Shown here: piece after piece, positions 18,159 to 25,970 of the stretch
Layout: every line of letters begins with the position of its first letter
Position numbering within the stretch: the first letter of the stretch is position 1
Assembly: GCF_000614025.1 (NCBI RefSeq)
Contig: NZ_BAKF01000027.1
Location: 1 to 34,307, forward strand
Length of the DNA: 34,307 bases
Direction: 5' to 3'
From: Prevotella aurantiaca JCM 15754
GTDB taxonomy: Bacteria > Bacteroidota > Bacteroidia > Bacteroidales > Bacteroidaceae
Notes under the pieces: generated by a model
Database searches by the model: none
Seen by the model: only the letters and a program-made list of their open reading frames with translations
What the model was told of the DNA's origin: nothing
Made by a program: the position numbers and the translations under genes

Positions 18159-18731
18159 TTATAGTGCGTCAATAACAGTTTCGATGCGACCGAAGATGTC
18201 ATCAATAGTTCCAAGACCTTCAACATGATGATGAATGCCTTCTTTTTCGTACCAATCAATAAGTGGTGAAGTCTGTGTGTGGTAAACATTCAGACGCTTC
18301 TTGATGGTTTCTTCGTTGTCATCAGAACGTCCACTCTGCTGTCCGCGAAGCAAAAGACGCTTCATGAGTTCGTCTTCTGGTACAAATAGCTCAATCATAG
18401 CAGCTACTTTGTGTCCACGTTCTGCAAGCATGGACTTCAAAGCATCAGCTTGTGGGATTGTACGAGGGAATCCATCGAAGATAACACCTTTGTGTTCCTT
18501 GCCAAAACTGTCGTAAACGCTGGCAAGAATGTCAATCATGAGTTCATCAGGAATTAGCTGACCATTGTCGATATAGCCCTTAGCGGTTTTACCAAGTTCT
18601 GTACCGTTCTTGATTTCGGCACGCAACACATCTCCTGTAGAGATGTGTTCGAAGCCGTACTTCTCAATCATTTTGTCGCTCTGTGTGCCTTTTCCTGCAC
18701 CAGGAGCACCGAAAATTACGATATTTTTCAT
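18159..18731 (-). CDS. adk: Adenylate kinase
   Basis: This 190-aa cytosolic enzyme interconverts ATP + AMP with 2 ADP. The P-loop GAPGAGKGTQ lies at residues 8-17. The AMP-binding segment includes HISTGDVLRAEIKNGTELG (about 29-47) and FDGFPRT (about 80-87). The LID is the short form (RGQQSGRSDDNEETIKKRL) without the zinc-binding cysteines of the long form. This explains the length below the 214 aa of E. coli Adk. Its ATG overlaps the hpt stop in TAATG, so the two are translationally coupled. Confidence 0.96.
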   Translation of the reverse strand: MKNIVIFGAPGAGKGTQSDKMIEKYGFEHISTGDVLRAEIKNGTELGKTAKGYIDNGQLIPDELMIDILASVYDSFGKEHKGVIFDGFPRTIPQADALKSMLAERGHKVAAMIELFVPEDELMKRLLLRGQQSGRSDDNEETIKKRLNVYHTQTSPLIDWYEKEGIHHHVEGLGTIDDIFGRIETVIDAL

Positions 18732-19270
18732 TATTCTTGTACTAAAGTATATATGTCTCTTAAATTTCTTCCTTGCTGATCGTAGTCTAAACCATAGCCT
18801 ACAATGAAATCGTTAGGTATTTCTATTGCAGCATATTTAATATCTAAATTCACTTCCAATTTACCTGGTTTCAATAACAAAGTACTGATATGAATATTTG
18901 CAGGGTTATGTTTACGCAGTATTTCGAGCATGCGTTCCATGGTCTTTCCAGTATCAACGATGTCTTCCACAACCACTACTTCGCGCCCAGCAATGTCTTC
19001 ATTCAAGCCGATAATTTCCGTAAACTTTCCTGAAGACTCCGTGCCTGTGTAGGAAGCTACCCTTACAAAGCTTATTTCGCAAGGTATTTCAATGAATTTC
19101 ATTAAATCTGCAGCATACATAAACGAGCCATTTAGAACTGCAAGAAACAAGGGAGTTTTGCCCGCCATGTCCTTATTCAGCTTTTCAGCTACATGTTTCA
19201 CTTTCTCAAGAATCACTGCTTCAGGGATTGAAGTTTCGAATGTTTTATCTTTAATTGTTACGCGACGCAT
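18731..19270 (-). CDS. hpt: Hypoxanthine phosphoribosyltransferase
   Basis: This 179-aa purine-salvage enzyme joins hypoxanthine or guanine to PRPP, forming IMP or GMP. The PRPP-binding loop is clear: REVVVVEDIVDTGKTMERML (about 94-113), with the acidic pair ED and the TGKT phosphate loop. The upstream segment AVLNGSFMYAADLM and SFVRVASYTGTESSG are the usual PPi loop and flexible loop. The closing IPNDFIVGYGLDYDQQGRNL is the purine-binding end. It is the first gene of the hpt-adk group; a TAATTTTG -7 box lies just upstream. Confidence 0.95.
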   Translation of the reverse strand: MRRVTIKDKTFETSIPEAVILEKVKHVAEKLNKDMAGKTPLFLAVLNGSFMYAADLMKFIEIPCEISFVRVASYTGTESSGKFTEIIGLNEDIAGREVVVVEDIVDTGKTMERMLEILRKHNPANIHISTLLLKPGKLEVNLDIKYAAIEIPNDFIVGYGLDYDQQGRNLRDIYTLVQE

Positions 19271-19293
19271 TGTGATAAATCAATTATTTTGCG

Positions 19294-19301
19294 CAAAATT
19301 A
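19294..19301 (-). promoter_or_regulatory. -7 box upstream of hpt
   Basis: The - strand reads TAATTTTG (TAnnTTTG form) 23 nt before the hpt ATG. The nearest TTTG -33 candidate is only 16 nt away, so spacing is short. Confidence 0.45.
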
Positions 19302-19346
19302 CGAAAATTATACGGAACAAACTAATAGGAATAGCATTTATTTTTG

Positions 19347-19354
19347 TAAATTTG
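19347..19354 (+). promoter_or_regulatory. -7 box upstream of the NAD(P)HX repair gene
   Basis: TAAATTTG fits TAnnTTTG and ends 8 nt before the ATG at 19363, implying a very short leader. No TTTG is found at the -33 distance. Confidence 0.4.
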
Positions 19355-19362
19355 CCACTATT

Positions 19363-20880
19363 ATGAAGATATTTACGAGTGCTCAGATACACGAGCTTGA
19401 CCAATATACAATAGAACACGAGCCTATAAGATCGATTGATCTAATGGAAAGGGCAGCTAAAGCACTTACCCATGCCATCATGGAGGAATGGGGAAACAAT
19501 ACTCCTGTAGTAGTATTTGCAGGTCCAGGAAACAATGGTGGAGATGCTTTGGCAGTAGCACGTTTGCTCTTTAATGAAGGCTATCAGGTAAAAGTAGTAT
19601 TATTTAATATATCTAATCAATTATCAGAGAACTGTGCTTTGAATAAAAGCAGACTGTTAGATACAAAGCATTTTAAGGATTTCACGGAGGTAAATGTATC
19701 GTTCGACCCACCAGAACTTACTGCCGAAATATTGGTAATAGATGGTTTGTTTGGCATCGGACAGAACAAACCTCTTGCTGGCGGCTTTGCTTCGCTCGTT
19801 AAATATATCAATCAGAGTCCGTCAAAGGTAGTCAGTATTGATGTTCCATCGGGACTTTTGGCTGAAGATAACTCACGTAATGTACGTGCTAACATCATTC
19901 AAGCAGACCTCACACTAACTTTACACCAGAAGAAATTGTCGTTCCTACTTGGTGAATCGCTGCAATTTCTTGGACGAGTAAAGGTGCTTGACATAAGACT
20001 AAGCAGGGAATTTATCAGTAAGACAGGCGCTCAATATGCCATTTTAGAGGAGAATGAAGTGCGAGCAAAATTGCTATCGCGCGACGATTTCGCCCATAAA
20101 GGCAGTATGGGTAAGGCTTTGATAATTGCTGGTAGCTACGGTATGGCTGGTGCTGCTATTCTTTCAACGCGTGCTTGCTTGCGTTCTGGTGCTGGAAAGG
20201 TTATCGTTCATACGCCAAAGAAGAACTATGACATTATGCAGACGGCTGTTCCGGAAGCCATAATGCAGATGGACTACGAGGAAACTTGCTTTTCTGAAGC
20301 GGTAAGTGTAGAGGATTTCGATGCATTAGGCATAGGACCAGGTTTAGGACAGCAGGAAAATACTGCCATTGCAATGATTTCTCAGATACGAAGAGCTCAA
20401 TGTCCTGTTGTCGTTGACGCTGATGCGCTGAACATGTTGGCCTCTCATAGAGCATGGTTACAGCAGTTACCAAAGAATATCATTATGACTCCGCATGCAG
20501 CAGAGTTTGATCGACTGAACGGAACGCCTTCTAATGGTGACTATGAACGATTGGAACAGGCTCAAACTTTGGCACAAAACCTTGGTTCATACATATTGCT
20601 GAAGGGGCATAATAGTGCACTTTGCCTGCCAAATGGCAATATTATCTTCAACCCAACAGGTAATAGTGGCATGGCAACAGCCGGTAGCGGCGATGTACTG
20701 ACGGGTATTATCACAGCTTTACTGGCTCGCGGTTACAGTCATACAGATGCTTGCATAGTAGGAATGTACCTCCATGGTTTGGCAGGCGACCTTGCTGCCA
20801 ACGATTTAGGTAAAGAAAGTCTTATTGCAAGCGATATTATAGACTATTTACCGAAAGCCTTTAAACGACTCGCTGAATAG
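19363..20880 (+). CDS. nnrD: Bifunctional NAD(P)H-hydrate epimerase / ADP-dependent NAD(P)H-hydrate dehydratase
   Basis: This 505-aa protein repairs hydrated NAD(P)H. The N-terminal YjeF-type epimerase half (about 1-215) has VVVFAGPGNNGGDALAVARL (about 49-68) and IDGLFGIGQNKPL with the catalytic Asp region. It also has SIDVPSGL. The C-terminal ribokinase-like dehydratase half (about 225-505) has KGSMGKALIIAGSYGMAGAA, VVDADALNML, the HAAEFDRL segment and the ATP/ADP-site TAGSGDVLTGIITALLARG (about 440-458). Both halves look intact and the fused arrangement is the usual bacterial one. It is divergent from hpt with about 92 nt between the starts and stands alone as a transcription unit. The symbol used is that of the dehydratase half (nnrE for the other). 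Confidence 0.94.
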   Translation: MKIFTSAQIHELDQYTIEHEPIRSIDLMERAAKALTHAIMEEWGNNTPVVVFAGPGNNGGDALAVARLLFNEGYQVKVVLFNISNQLSENCALNKSRLLDTKHFKDFTEVNVSFDPPELTAEILVIDGLFGIGQNKPLAGGFASLVKYINQSPSKVVSIDVPSGLLAEDNSRNVRANIIQADLTLTLHQKKLSFLLGESLQFLGRVKVLDIRLSREFISKTGAQYAILEENEVRAKLLSRDDFAHKGSMGKALIIAGSYGMAGAAILSTRACLRSGAGKVIVHTPKKNYDIMQTAVPEAIMQMDYEETCFSEAVSVEDFDALGIGPGLGQQENTAIAMISQIRRAQCPVVVDADALNMLASHRAWLQQLPKNIIMTPHAAEFDRLNGTPSNGDYERLEQAQTLAQNLGSYILLKGHNSALCLPNGNIIFNPTGNSGMATAGSGDVLTGIITALLARGYSHTDACIVGMYLHGLAGDLAANDLGKESLIASDIIDYLPKAFKRLAE

Positions 20881-20974
20881 TATTCGCCCTGTTTATTGAT
20901 GACATAAGTGGCGCATAAATTGAGAAATTAAGGCCTATTTATCTGTTTACTAAAAAAGAGGAAAACGACTTTTA

Positions 20975-21140
20975 TTTGTCAAGAAAAATACTAATAAAAA
21001 TGAGAGATGGCGCTTTGATGTTGTAATAGTGCCTGTTTTGCATCGCAAAAGAACCTGTTTTACTGTGCAATAGAGCCTGTTTTGCAATGCAAAATAGGCT
21101 CTATTGTTATGTGTTAATAATGAAATAGTTACGCAGAATC
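20975..21140. repeat. Dispersed intergenic palindromic repeat, copy 2
   Basis: This copy aligns with 1841-2010 over its whole length, with flanks AAGAAAAATACTAATA at the left and TTAATAATGAAATAGTTACG at the right. The hairpin here is AATAGAGCCTGTTTTG (21069-21084) with CAAAATAGGCTCTATT (21090-21105), 16 bp with one G-T pair and loop CAATG. The hairpin sits in the second module, while in copy 1 it is the first, so modules (CCTGTTTTGC-ATGC/CGC-AAAA) have been changed separately. It lies in the 640-bp gap between two convergent genes. The rest of that gap (20881-20974, 21141-21461) shows no credible gene. Confidence 0.75.
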
Positions 21141-21461
21141 TACTCTTCTGTGTTTTCTTTACACTTTTATTGCTTTCCTATTGTCCATAGAAAGAACTTT
21201 TATCTCTAAACGTTCACAACCTCTTGGTATATTCTAATAGAAGTAGAAGCTTTATTTATCTGTTATGCTTGTTGCGCTATTTTCATCTAAAACATTTCTT
21301 TTGATTGTTATATCTGTAAGCTTTTTGCTGATACAAGTAGTAGTGTGTGTCTTCTTTCGAGAAAAAATAGACGGATGCAAAAGACCAATATATCTTACAA
21401 AAAGGGTAAAACAAACCTACTATTCTTGCACAATTAGTTTGCTTGTGCACTCTTGAGGCAG

Positions 21462-21511
21462 ACTAAAACGAAAAATTCCACGTTGCGATAGAATCGTCTC
21501 AACGTGGAATT
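21462..21511 (-). terminator. Terminator of mnmA
   Basis: AATTCCACGTTG (21474-21485) and CAACGTGGAATT (21500-21511) form a perfect 12-bp stem, with CGAT/ATCG able to extend it inside the loop. The - strand continues TTTTTCGTTTTAGTC. It begins 12 nt after the mnmA stop. Confidence 0.88.
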
Positions 21512-21523
21512 AAAATATCTCTT

Positions 21524-22654
21524 TTATATTGTAATTTCTGCTGAACCAAAGCAGCGGTTGTGGTCTTTATCGTAGATAACGCAGAACTGTCCAGGTGCAA
21601 CGCCATGTATCTTCTCTTCGGAGTGTACAATAGCTTCTGTCGGTTCGCTATTATCATCAGTAGGAAGCAACTCCAAATAACCCTTATGAAACTCGGGCGT
21701 GTGTCTAATTTTGAAGCAAATAGAAATTCTGCCAGCTGTTTTCGCATCGTTATTGTCTACTTCGAGGCGTGGCGTTTCGGTGAGCCAGTGCAAGTCATGC
21801 ACCTTAAACTCTTTCTTATAAGCCGTTTCTGGGTCGTAACCATGGCTAACAAACAACACGTTAGCAGCTACATCTTTCTTCACAACAAACCATGGACCAC
21901 CTCCAAAGCCTAAGCCTTTGCGTTGCCCAATGGTATGAAACCATAGCCCTTTATGCTGTCCTATCTTCTTTCCAGTTTCTAATTCCACTACATCACCGAC
22001 CTGTTCGCCAAGATAACGGCGCACATATTCGTTGTAATCAATGTTGCCTAAGAAACAAATACCCTGCGAATCCTTACGCTTAGCATTGATAAGATGTTCG
22101 CGTTCGGCTAGTTCGCGCACCTCGTTCTTGGCATAATGACCTATCGGGAATATAGCTTTTTTAAGTTGCCAGTCGTATATCTGTGCGAGAAAGTCGGTCT
22201 GGTCCTTCACTGGATCAGGACTTGTGCAGAGCCATTTCTTTCCATCAACCCATTTCGTTTGTGCATAATGGCCCGTAGCAATAAGGTCGTAGTCGTGCCC
22301 ACACTTCTCGTTGAAGGCACCAAACTTAATGATTCGGTTGCACATAACGTCGGGATTAGGCGTGAAACCAGCACGTACCTTGTCCATTGTGTACTTTGTT
22401 ACCTGGCTCCAATACTCCTTATGACAATCAATCACATTGAAGTTGCAGCCATAACGCCGCGCTACAGCCGTTGCCATCTCTACATCTTCTTCCGAATTAC
22501 AGTCCCATTCTTCTTTCTCTTCTGGTCCAATACGGATATAAAAGCAGTCGGGAGCAAGTCCTAACCGAGCAAATTCATCGACAACAACAGAACTATCAAC
22601 ACCGCCTGAAAGCAGTATTGCAATGCGTTTATCCTTTATTTCATCATAATTCAT
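21524..22654 (-). CDS. mnmA: tRNA-specific 2-thiouridylase MnmA
   Basis: This 376-aa enzyme thiolates U34 of the Lys, Glu and Gln tRNAs. The ATP-PPi-loop SGGVDSS is at residues 16-22. The two catalytic cysteines are C105 in NPDVMCNRIIKFG and C200 in DSQGICFLGN. The central tRNA-binding domain has GQHKGLWFHTIGQRKGLGFG, and the C-terminal beta-barrel ends GVAPGQFCVIYD. Length is standard. It begins 9 nt after the yitT-like gene and is probably co-transcribed with it; the functional link between the two is not obvious. Confidence 0.95.
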   Translation of the reverse strand: MNYDEIKDKRIAILLSGGVDSSVVVDEFARLGLAPDCFYIRIGPEEKEEWDCNSEEDVEMATAVARRYGCNFNVIDCHKEYWSQVTKYTMDKVRAGFTPNPDVMCNRIIKFGAFNEKCGHDYDLIATGHYAQTKWVDGKKWLCTSPDPVKDQTDFLAQIYDWQLKKAIFPIGHYAKNEVRELAEREHLINAKRKDSQGICFLGNIDYNEYVRRYLGEQVGDVVELETGKKIGQHKGLWFHTIGQRKGLGFGGGPWFVVKKDVAANVLFVSHGYDPETAYKKEFKVHDLHWLTETPRLEVDNNDAKTAGRISICFKIRHTPEFHKGYLELLPTDDNSEPTEAIVHSEEKIHGVAPGQFCVIYDKDHNRCFGSAEITI

Positions 22655-22663
22655 AATGCAAAG

Positions 22664-23590
22664 TTACTGATTTTCATAAACTTTTGCACCATCATTAGCT
22701 ATCTTTTTACGGCTTCCAACCTTCATTTTGTCGAAGCCAATGCCGTAAACACCATTCACAGCACTCTGTGATACAAAGGCTTCAGGGTCTATTTCGTCAA
22801 TAACACGGAATATATCACGAGTCTCTGAACGGCGTGCAAGTATGAAAAGCATGCCCAATTCCTTTCCCGTATAGAAGCCACGAGCATCAATAAGCGTACA
22901 ACCGCGTTCCACATCGCTATTGATGGCATTGCCAATCTCCTTCCATTTGTCGGAAACAACAAAGAATTGAACCGAACCACGCATACCATTGATAACGTAA
23001 TCTACCACTCCTGTCATTATGAAAAGTGTGATATAACCATATATAACGTTCTCCCAGCTGTGCAAAACTAAGTAACCAGAGGTGATGATGATAAGGTCGC
23101 AACCCAATATTATCTTACCCAACGAGACATCATGATGCTTACTTATCATTGCAGCAATCACATCTGAGCCGCCAGTACTGGCATTATACTGTAAGGAAAT
23201 GCCTGTTCCGAAGCCTAAAAGCACGCCACCTATAACGCTGGCAAGGAAAGGGTCATCAGGAAAAAGGGTATTTCCTTCCATCACTTTTTGGAAGATTGTA
23301 CTGGAAATGGTAAACACTACTACCGAAAAAATGGTACGAATGCAAAAGCGCCAACCCAATACTTTCAGGGCAATCAACAACAACGAGATATTCAGAACGA
23401 AGTAAGTTATCTGCACTGGTATTCCTGGTCCCCAGTAAAGAACCGATGAAAGACCTGCAATACCACCAATAGGAACTTTGTGAGGCAATATAAATGCACA
23501 CCAACCAAAGCTGGATATAGATATAACAATGGCAATAATTAAGAGATTTTTAATCTCTCTGTAAATCTGTTTTTGTGTAATTTTGCTCAT
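22664..23590 (-). CDS. YitT-family integral membrane protein (DUF161/DUF2179)
   Basis: This is a 308-aa inner-membrane protein. About five hydrophobic helices lie within residues 15-200, for example LLIIAIVISISSFGWCAFIL and ITYFVLNISLLLIALKVLGW. The family signature NASTGGSDVIA is in the second half of the membrane part. The soluble C-terminal DUF2179 domain (about 215-290) reads ERGCTLIDARGFYTGKELGM, then LFILARRSE. The family is widespread and possibly a transporter, but no substrate is established. It starts 126 nt after queC on the same strand and is followed by mnmA after 9 nt. Confidence 0.9.
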   Translation of the reverse strand: MSKITQKQIYREIKNLLIIAIVISISSFGWCAFILPHKVPIGGIAGLSSVLYWGPGIPVQITYFVLNISLLLIALKVLGWRFCIRTIFSVVVFTISSTIFQKVMEGNTLFPDDPFLASVIGGVLLGFGTGISLQYNASTGGSDVIAAMISKHHDVSLGKIILGCDLIIITSGYLVLHSWENVIYGYITLFIMTGVVDYVINGMRGSVQFFVVSDKWKEIGNAINSDVERGCTLIDARGFYTGKELGMLFILARRSETRDIFRVIDEIDPEAFVSQSAVNGVYGIGFDKMKVGSRKKIANDGAKVYENQ

Positions 23591-23716
23591 ATTTGTATTG
23601 GTATTTAATTTAAATTACGTGTTAAAATCAATTATATATTAAATATATTGTTTTTAAAGCGAAGTACAACCTGGATACAATATATTCTTTGTTATTCCTG
23701 AATTTGGACGCTTTAG

Positions 23717-24370
23717 CTATGCCTCGTATTCTGTTGGATCGGTTAATCCAGCTTCACTGAAAGCTTCTTTTCGCTCAATGCAAGTGCCACATTTACCGCA
23801 ATGGCAATCGCCAGACTTATAACAACTCCATGTTTCAGCATAGTTAATGCCATATTTTGTACCGACGCGAACAATGTCAGCCTTTGTAAAATTGGTAAAG
23901 GCTGCCTCTATACGGGTATTATTGAATGTGCCTGCCTGAGTTGCAGCAGTCATTGCATCGATAAACTCGGGACGACAATCAGGATAAATAGTATGGTCGC
24001 CACCATGATTGGCAATGTAAATGCGGCTGAGATTATGACTTTCGGCAATGCCTGCAGCTATAGCGAGCATGATTCCGTTGCGGAATGGCACAACTGTAGA
24101 CTTCATATTATCTTCTTCGTAATGACCTTCTGGAATTTTATCAGACCCTTCCAAAAGCGAACTCTTAAAGTATTGCTGCATAAAATGCAATGGGATAATA
24201 ATGTGTTGGATGCCTAAGCGTTTGCAATGCAACGCTGCAAAGGGCAACTCCTTGCTTGCATGGTTCTGCCCATAGTCGAACGAAAGGGCTAAGGCGATAG
24301 TTTCTGCCTTGTCATATAAAAGCGTAATGGAATCCAGACCGCCGCTAACGATGATAATAGAATCTTTCAT
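23717..24370 (-). CDS. queC: 7-cyano-7-deazaguanine synthase QueC
   Basis: This 217-aa enzyme uses ATP to convert 7-carboxy-7-deazaguanine to preQ0 in queuosine synthesis. The PP-loop SGGLDS lies at 9-14. The zinc-site region near the end reads CYKSGDCHCGKCGTC, giving C183, C191, C194 and C197 as the expected ligands, with an extra C189. VPFRNGIMLAIAAG and NHGGDHTIYPDCRPEF are the usual substrate-binding segments. No queD, queE or queF neighbour is in the window and no preQ1-riboswitch-like fold is seen in its leader. It is divergent from pgk. A TAATTTTG -7 box (24390-24397, - strand) lies 19 nt upstream. Confidence 0.95.
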   Translation of the reverse strand: MKDSIIIVSGGLDSITLLYDKAETIALALSFDYGQNHASKELPFAALHCKRLGIQHIIIPLHFMQQYFKSSLLEGSDKIPEGHYEEDNMKSTVVPFRNGIMLAIAAGIAESHNLSRIYIANHGGDHTIYPDCRPEFIDAMTAATQAGTFNNTRIEAAFTNFTKADIVRVGTKYGINYAETWSCYKSGDCHCGKCGTCIERKEAFSEAGLTDPTEYEA

Positions 24371-24389
24371 TTATGTCAGTTTATTACTG

Positions 24390-24447
24390 CAAAATTACAA
24401 AAAAGATTGCGTTTAGTTTCCTAATAGGATATTTTTTAGTATTTTTG
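24390..24447. promoter_or_regulatory. Divergent -7 boxes between queC and pgk
   Basis: TAATTTTG on the - strand (24390-24397) would serve queC. TATTTTTG on the + strand (24440-24447) lies 43 nt before the pgk ATG. Neither has a clear TTTG at the -33 position, so the call rests on the -7 consensus TAnnTTTG. Confidence 0.45.
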
Positions 24448-24490
24448 CCGTTAGGAACGTATTCATTACAGTAATATAAAAACAAATCAG

Positions 24491-25741
24491 ATGAAGATAA
24501 ATGACTTTAACTTCGCTGGACAAAAAGCAATTGTTCGCGTCGATTTTAATGTACCATTGGACGAGAATGGCAATGTAACAGACGATACACGCATCCGTGG
24601 TGCCCTACCAACACTCCATAAAGTGCTAACTGATGGTGGCTCACTTATTATGATGAGCCACATGGGAAAGCCAAAAGGTAAAGTGAAACCAGAACTATCA
24701 TTAAGCCAAATAGTAAAAAATGTAAGCGAAGCCCTTGGGGTTCCAGTAAAGTTTGCTAAGGATGCAGCCAATGCAGAAGCAGAAGTTGCAGCACTAAAAC
24801 CTGGCGAAGCGCTCTTATTGGAGAACCTTCGCTTCTACGCAGAGGAAGAAGGAAAACCTATTGGCGTAGAAAAAGGAACTCCAGAGTATGAGGTTGCTAA
24901 GAAAGAAATGAAGGTTCGTCAAGCTGATTTTGCTAAGAAATTAGCTTCGTATGCTGACGTATATGTAAACGATGCTTTTGGAACAGCTCACCGTAAGCAC
25001 GCTTCAACAGCTGTAATTGCCGATTACTTCGATGCAGAACATAAGATGTTAGGCTTCTTAATGGAGAAAGAGGTAACTGCAATAGACAATGTTTTGAAGA
25101 ATGCAGAGCATCCTTTCACTGCGATTATTGGAGGTTCTAAAGTTAGTTCAAAGCTTGGAGTCATCAAAAACCTACTCGATAAGGTGGATAATCTTATCAT
25201 TGGAGGTGGCATGGGCTATACTTTCGTAAAGGCACAAGGCGGTAAGATAGGTCATTCATTGCACGAAGACGATCTAATGCCTGAAGCTTTAAACGTAATA
25301 GCAGCTGCAAAGGAAAAGGGAGTAAAGCTTTTACTCTCTGAGGCTTCTATTTGTGCACAGGAATTCTCTAACGATGCAGAGCGTAAAGAGTTCCCAATAA
25401 ACCAGATTCCTGACGATTGGCAGGGTATGGACGCTGATCCTAAAACACTTGAGGGCTGGAAGAAGGTTATCCTTGAGTCAAAAACTATTCTTTGGAATGG
25501 TCCTGTTGGTGTATTCGAATTTGATAATTTTGCTCATGGAACAGAAGAAATAGCAAAGTATGTTGCTGAAGCTACACAGAAGAATGGTGCATTCTCGCTC
25601 GTTGGAGGTGGCGATTCAGTTGCTGCTGTTAACAAGTTCGGTTTGGGCGATAAGGTCTCTTACGTATCAACAGGTGGCGGAGCAATGCTCGAAGCTATCG
25701 AAGGCAAGGTCCTTCCTGGTGTTGCAGCTATTGGAAAATAA
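24491..25741 (+). CDS. pgk: Phosphoglycerate kinase
   Basis: This 416-aa glycolytic enzyme transfers phosphate from 1,3-bisphosphoglycerate to ADP. The N-terminal signature [20 protein letters not shown] (13-32) and the substrate-binding [10 protein letters not shown] and [11 protein letters not shown] are present, as is [11 protein letters not shown]. The C-terminal nucleotide domain shows [27 protein letters not shown] and [14 protein letters not shown] followed by STGGGAMLE. Length and motifs are normal for the family. It is a single-gene unit with its own terminator. No gap or other glycolytic gene is adjacent. Confidence 0.97.
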   Translation: MKINDFNFAGQKAIVRVDFNVPLDENGNVTDDTRIRGALPTLHKVLTDGGSLIMMSHMGKPKGKVKPELSLSQIVKNVSEALGVPVKFAKDAANAEAEVAALKPGEALLLENLRFYAEEEGKPIGVEKGTPEYEVAKKEMKVRQADFAKKLASYADVYVNDAFGTAHRKHASTAVIADYFDAEHKMLGFLMEKEVTAIDNVLKNAEHPFTAIIGGSKVSSKLGVIKNLLDKVDNLIIGGGMGYTFVKAQGGKIGHSLHEDDLMPEALNVIAAAKEKGVKLLLSEASICAQEFSNDAERKEFPINQIPDDWQGMDADPKTLEGWKKVILESKTILWNGPVGVFEFDNFAHGTEEIAKYVAEATQKNGAFSLVGGGDSVAAVNKFGLGDKVSYVSTGGGAMLEAIEGKVLPGVAAIGK

Positions 25742-25785
25742 GAATTGCTGAAGAGCTAAATAGTATTTACAGCATAATAAATAAG

Positions 25786-25827
25786 AAAGAAAGGAGGTCT
25801 CTTGAGGACTTCCTTTCTTTGTTTTTC
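25786..25827 (+). terminator. Terminator of pgk
   Basis: AAAGAAAGGAGGTC (25786-25799) pairs with GACTTCCTTTCTTT (25807-25820), 14 bp with one G-T pair, loop of 7, then GTTTTTC. It lies 44 nt after the pgk stop. Confidence 0.88.
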
Positions 25828-25970
25828 AACGTTTGATAAAAGTTGATACTATGAAAATGGGATTGGAAGCTTTATCTCCAGTCCCTCTCCGAGTGGGAAG
25901 AGGAGGTGAGATTAGTACTGATTGGAGGAAGGAGCAACCTTTTTTTCATTTACTTTTTGTCTTTTTACCT

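Noticed and set aside
21265..21456. 63-aa + strand frame with a hydrophobic N-terminus
   Set aside because: It ends in low-quality sequence, has no promoter-like element or neighbour, and lies in a gap with repeat material. Not enough to call a gene.
24371..24490. preQ1 riboswitch before queC
   Set aside because: The short leader shows no H-type pseudoknot-like hairpin with A-rich tail; only a -7 box is visible.
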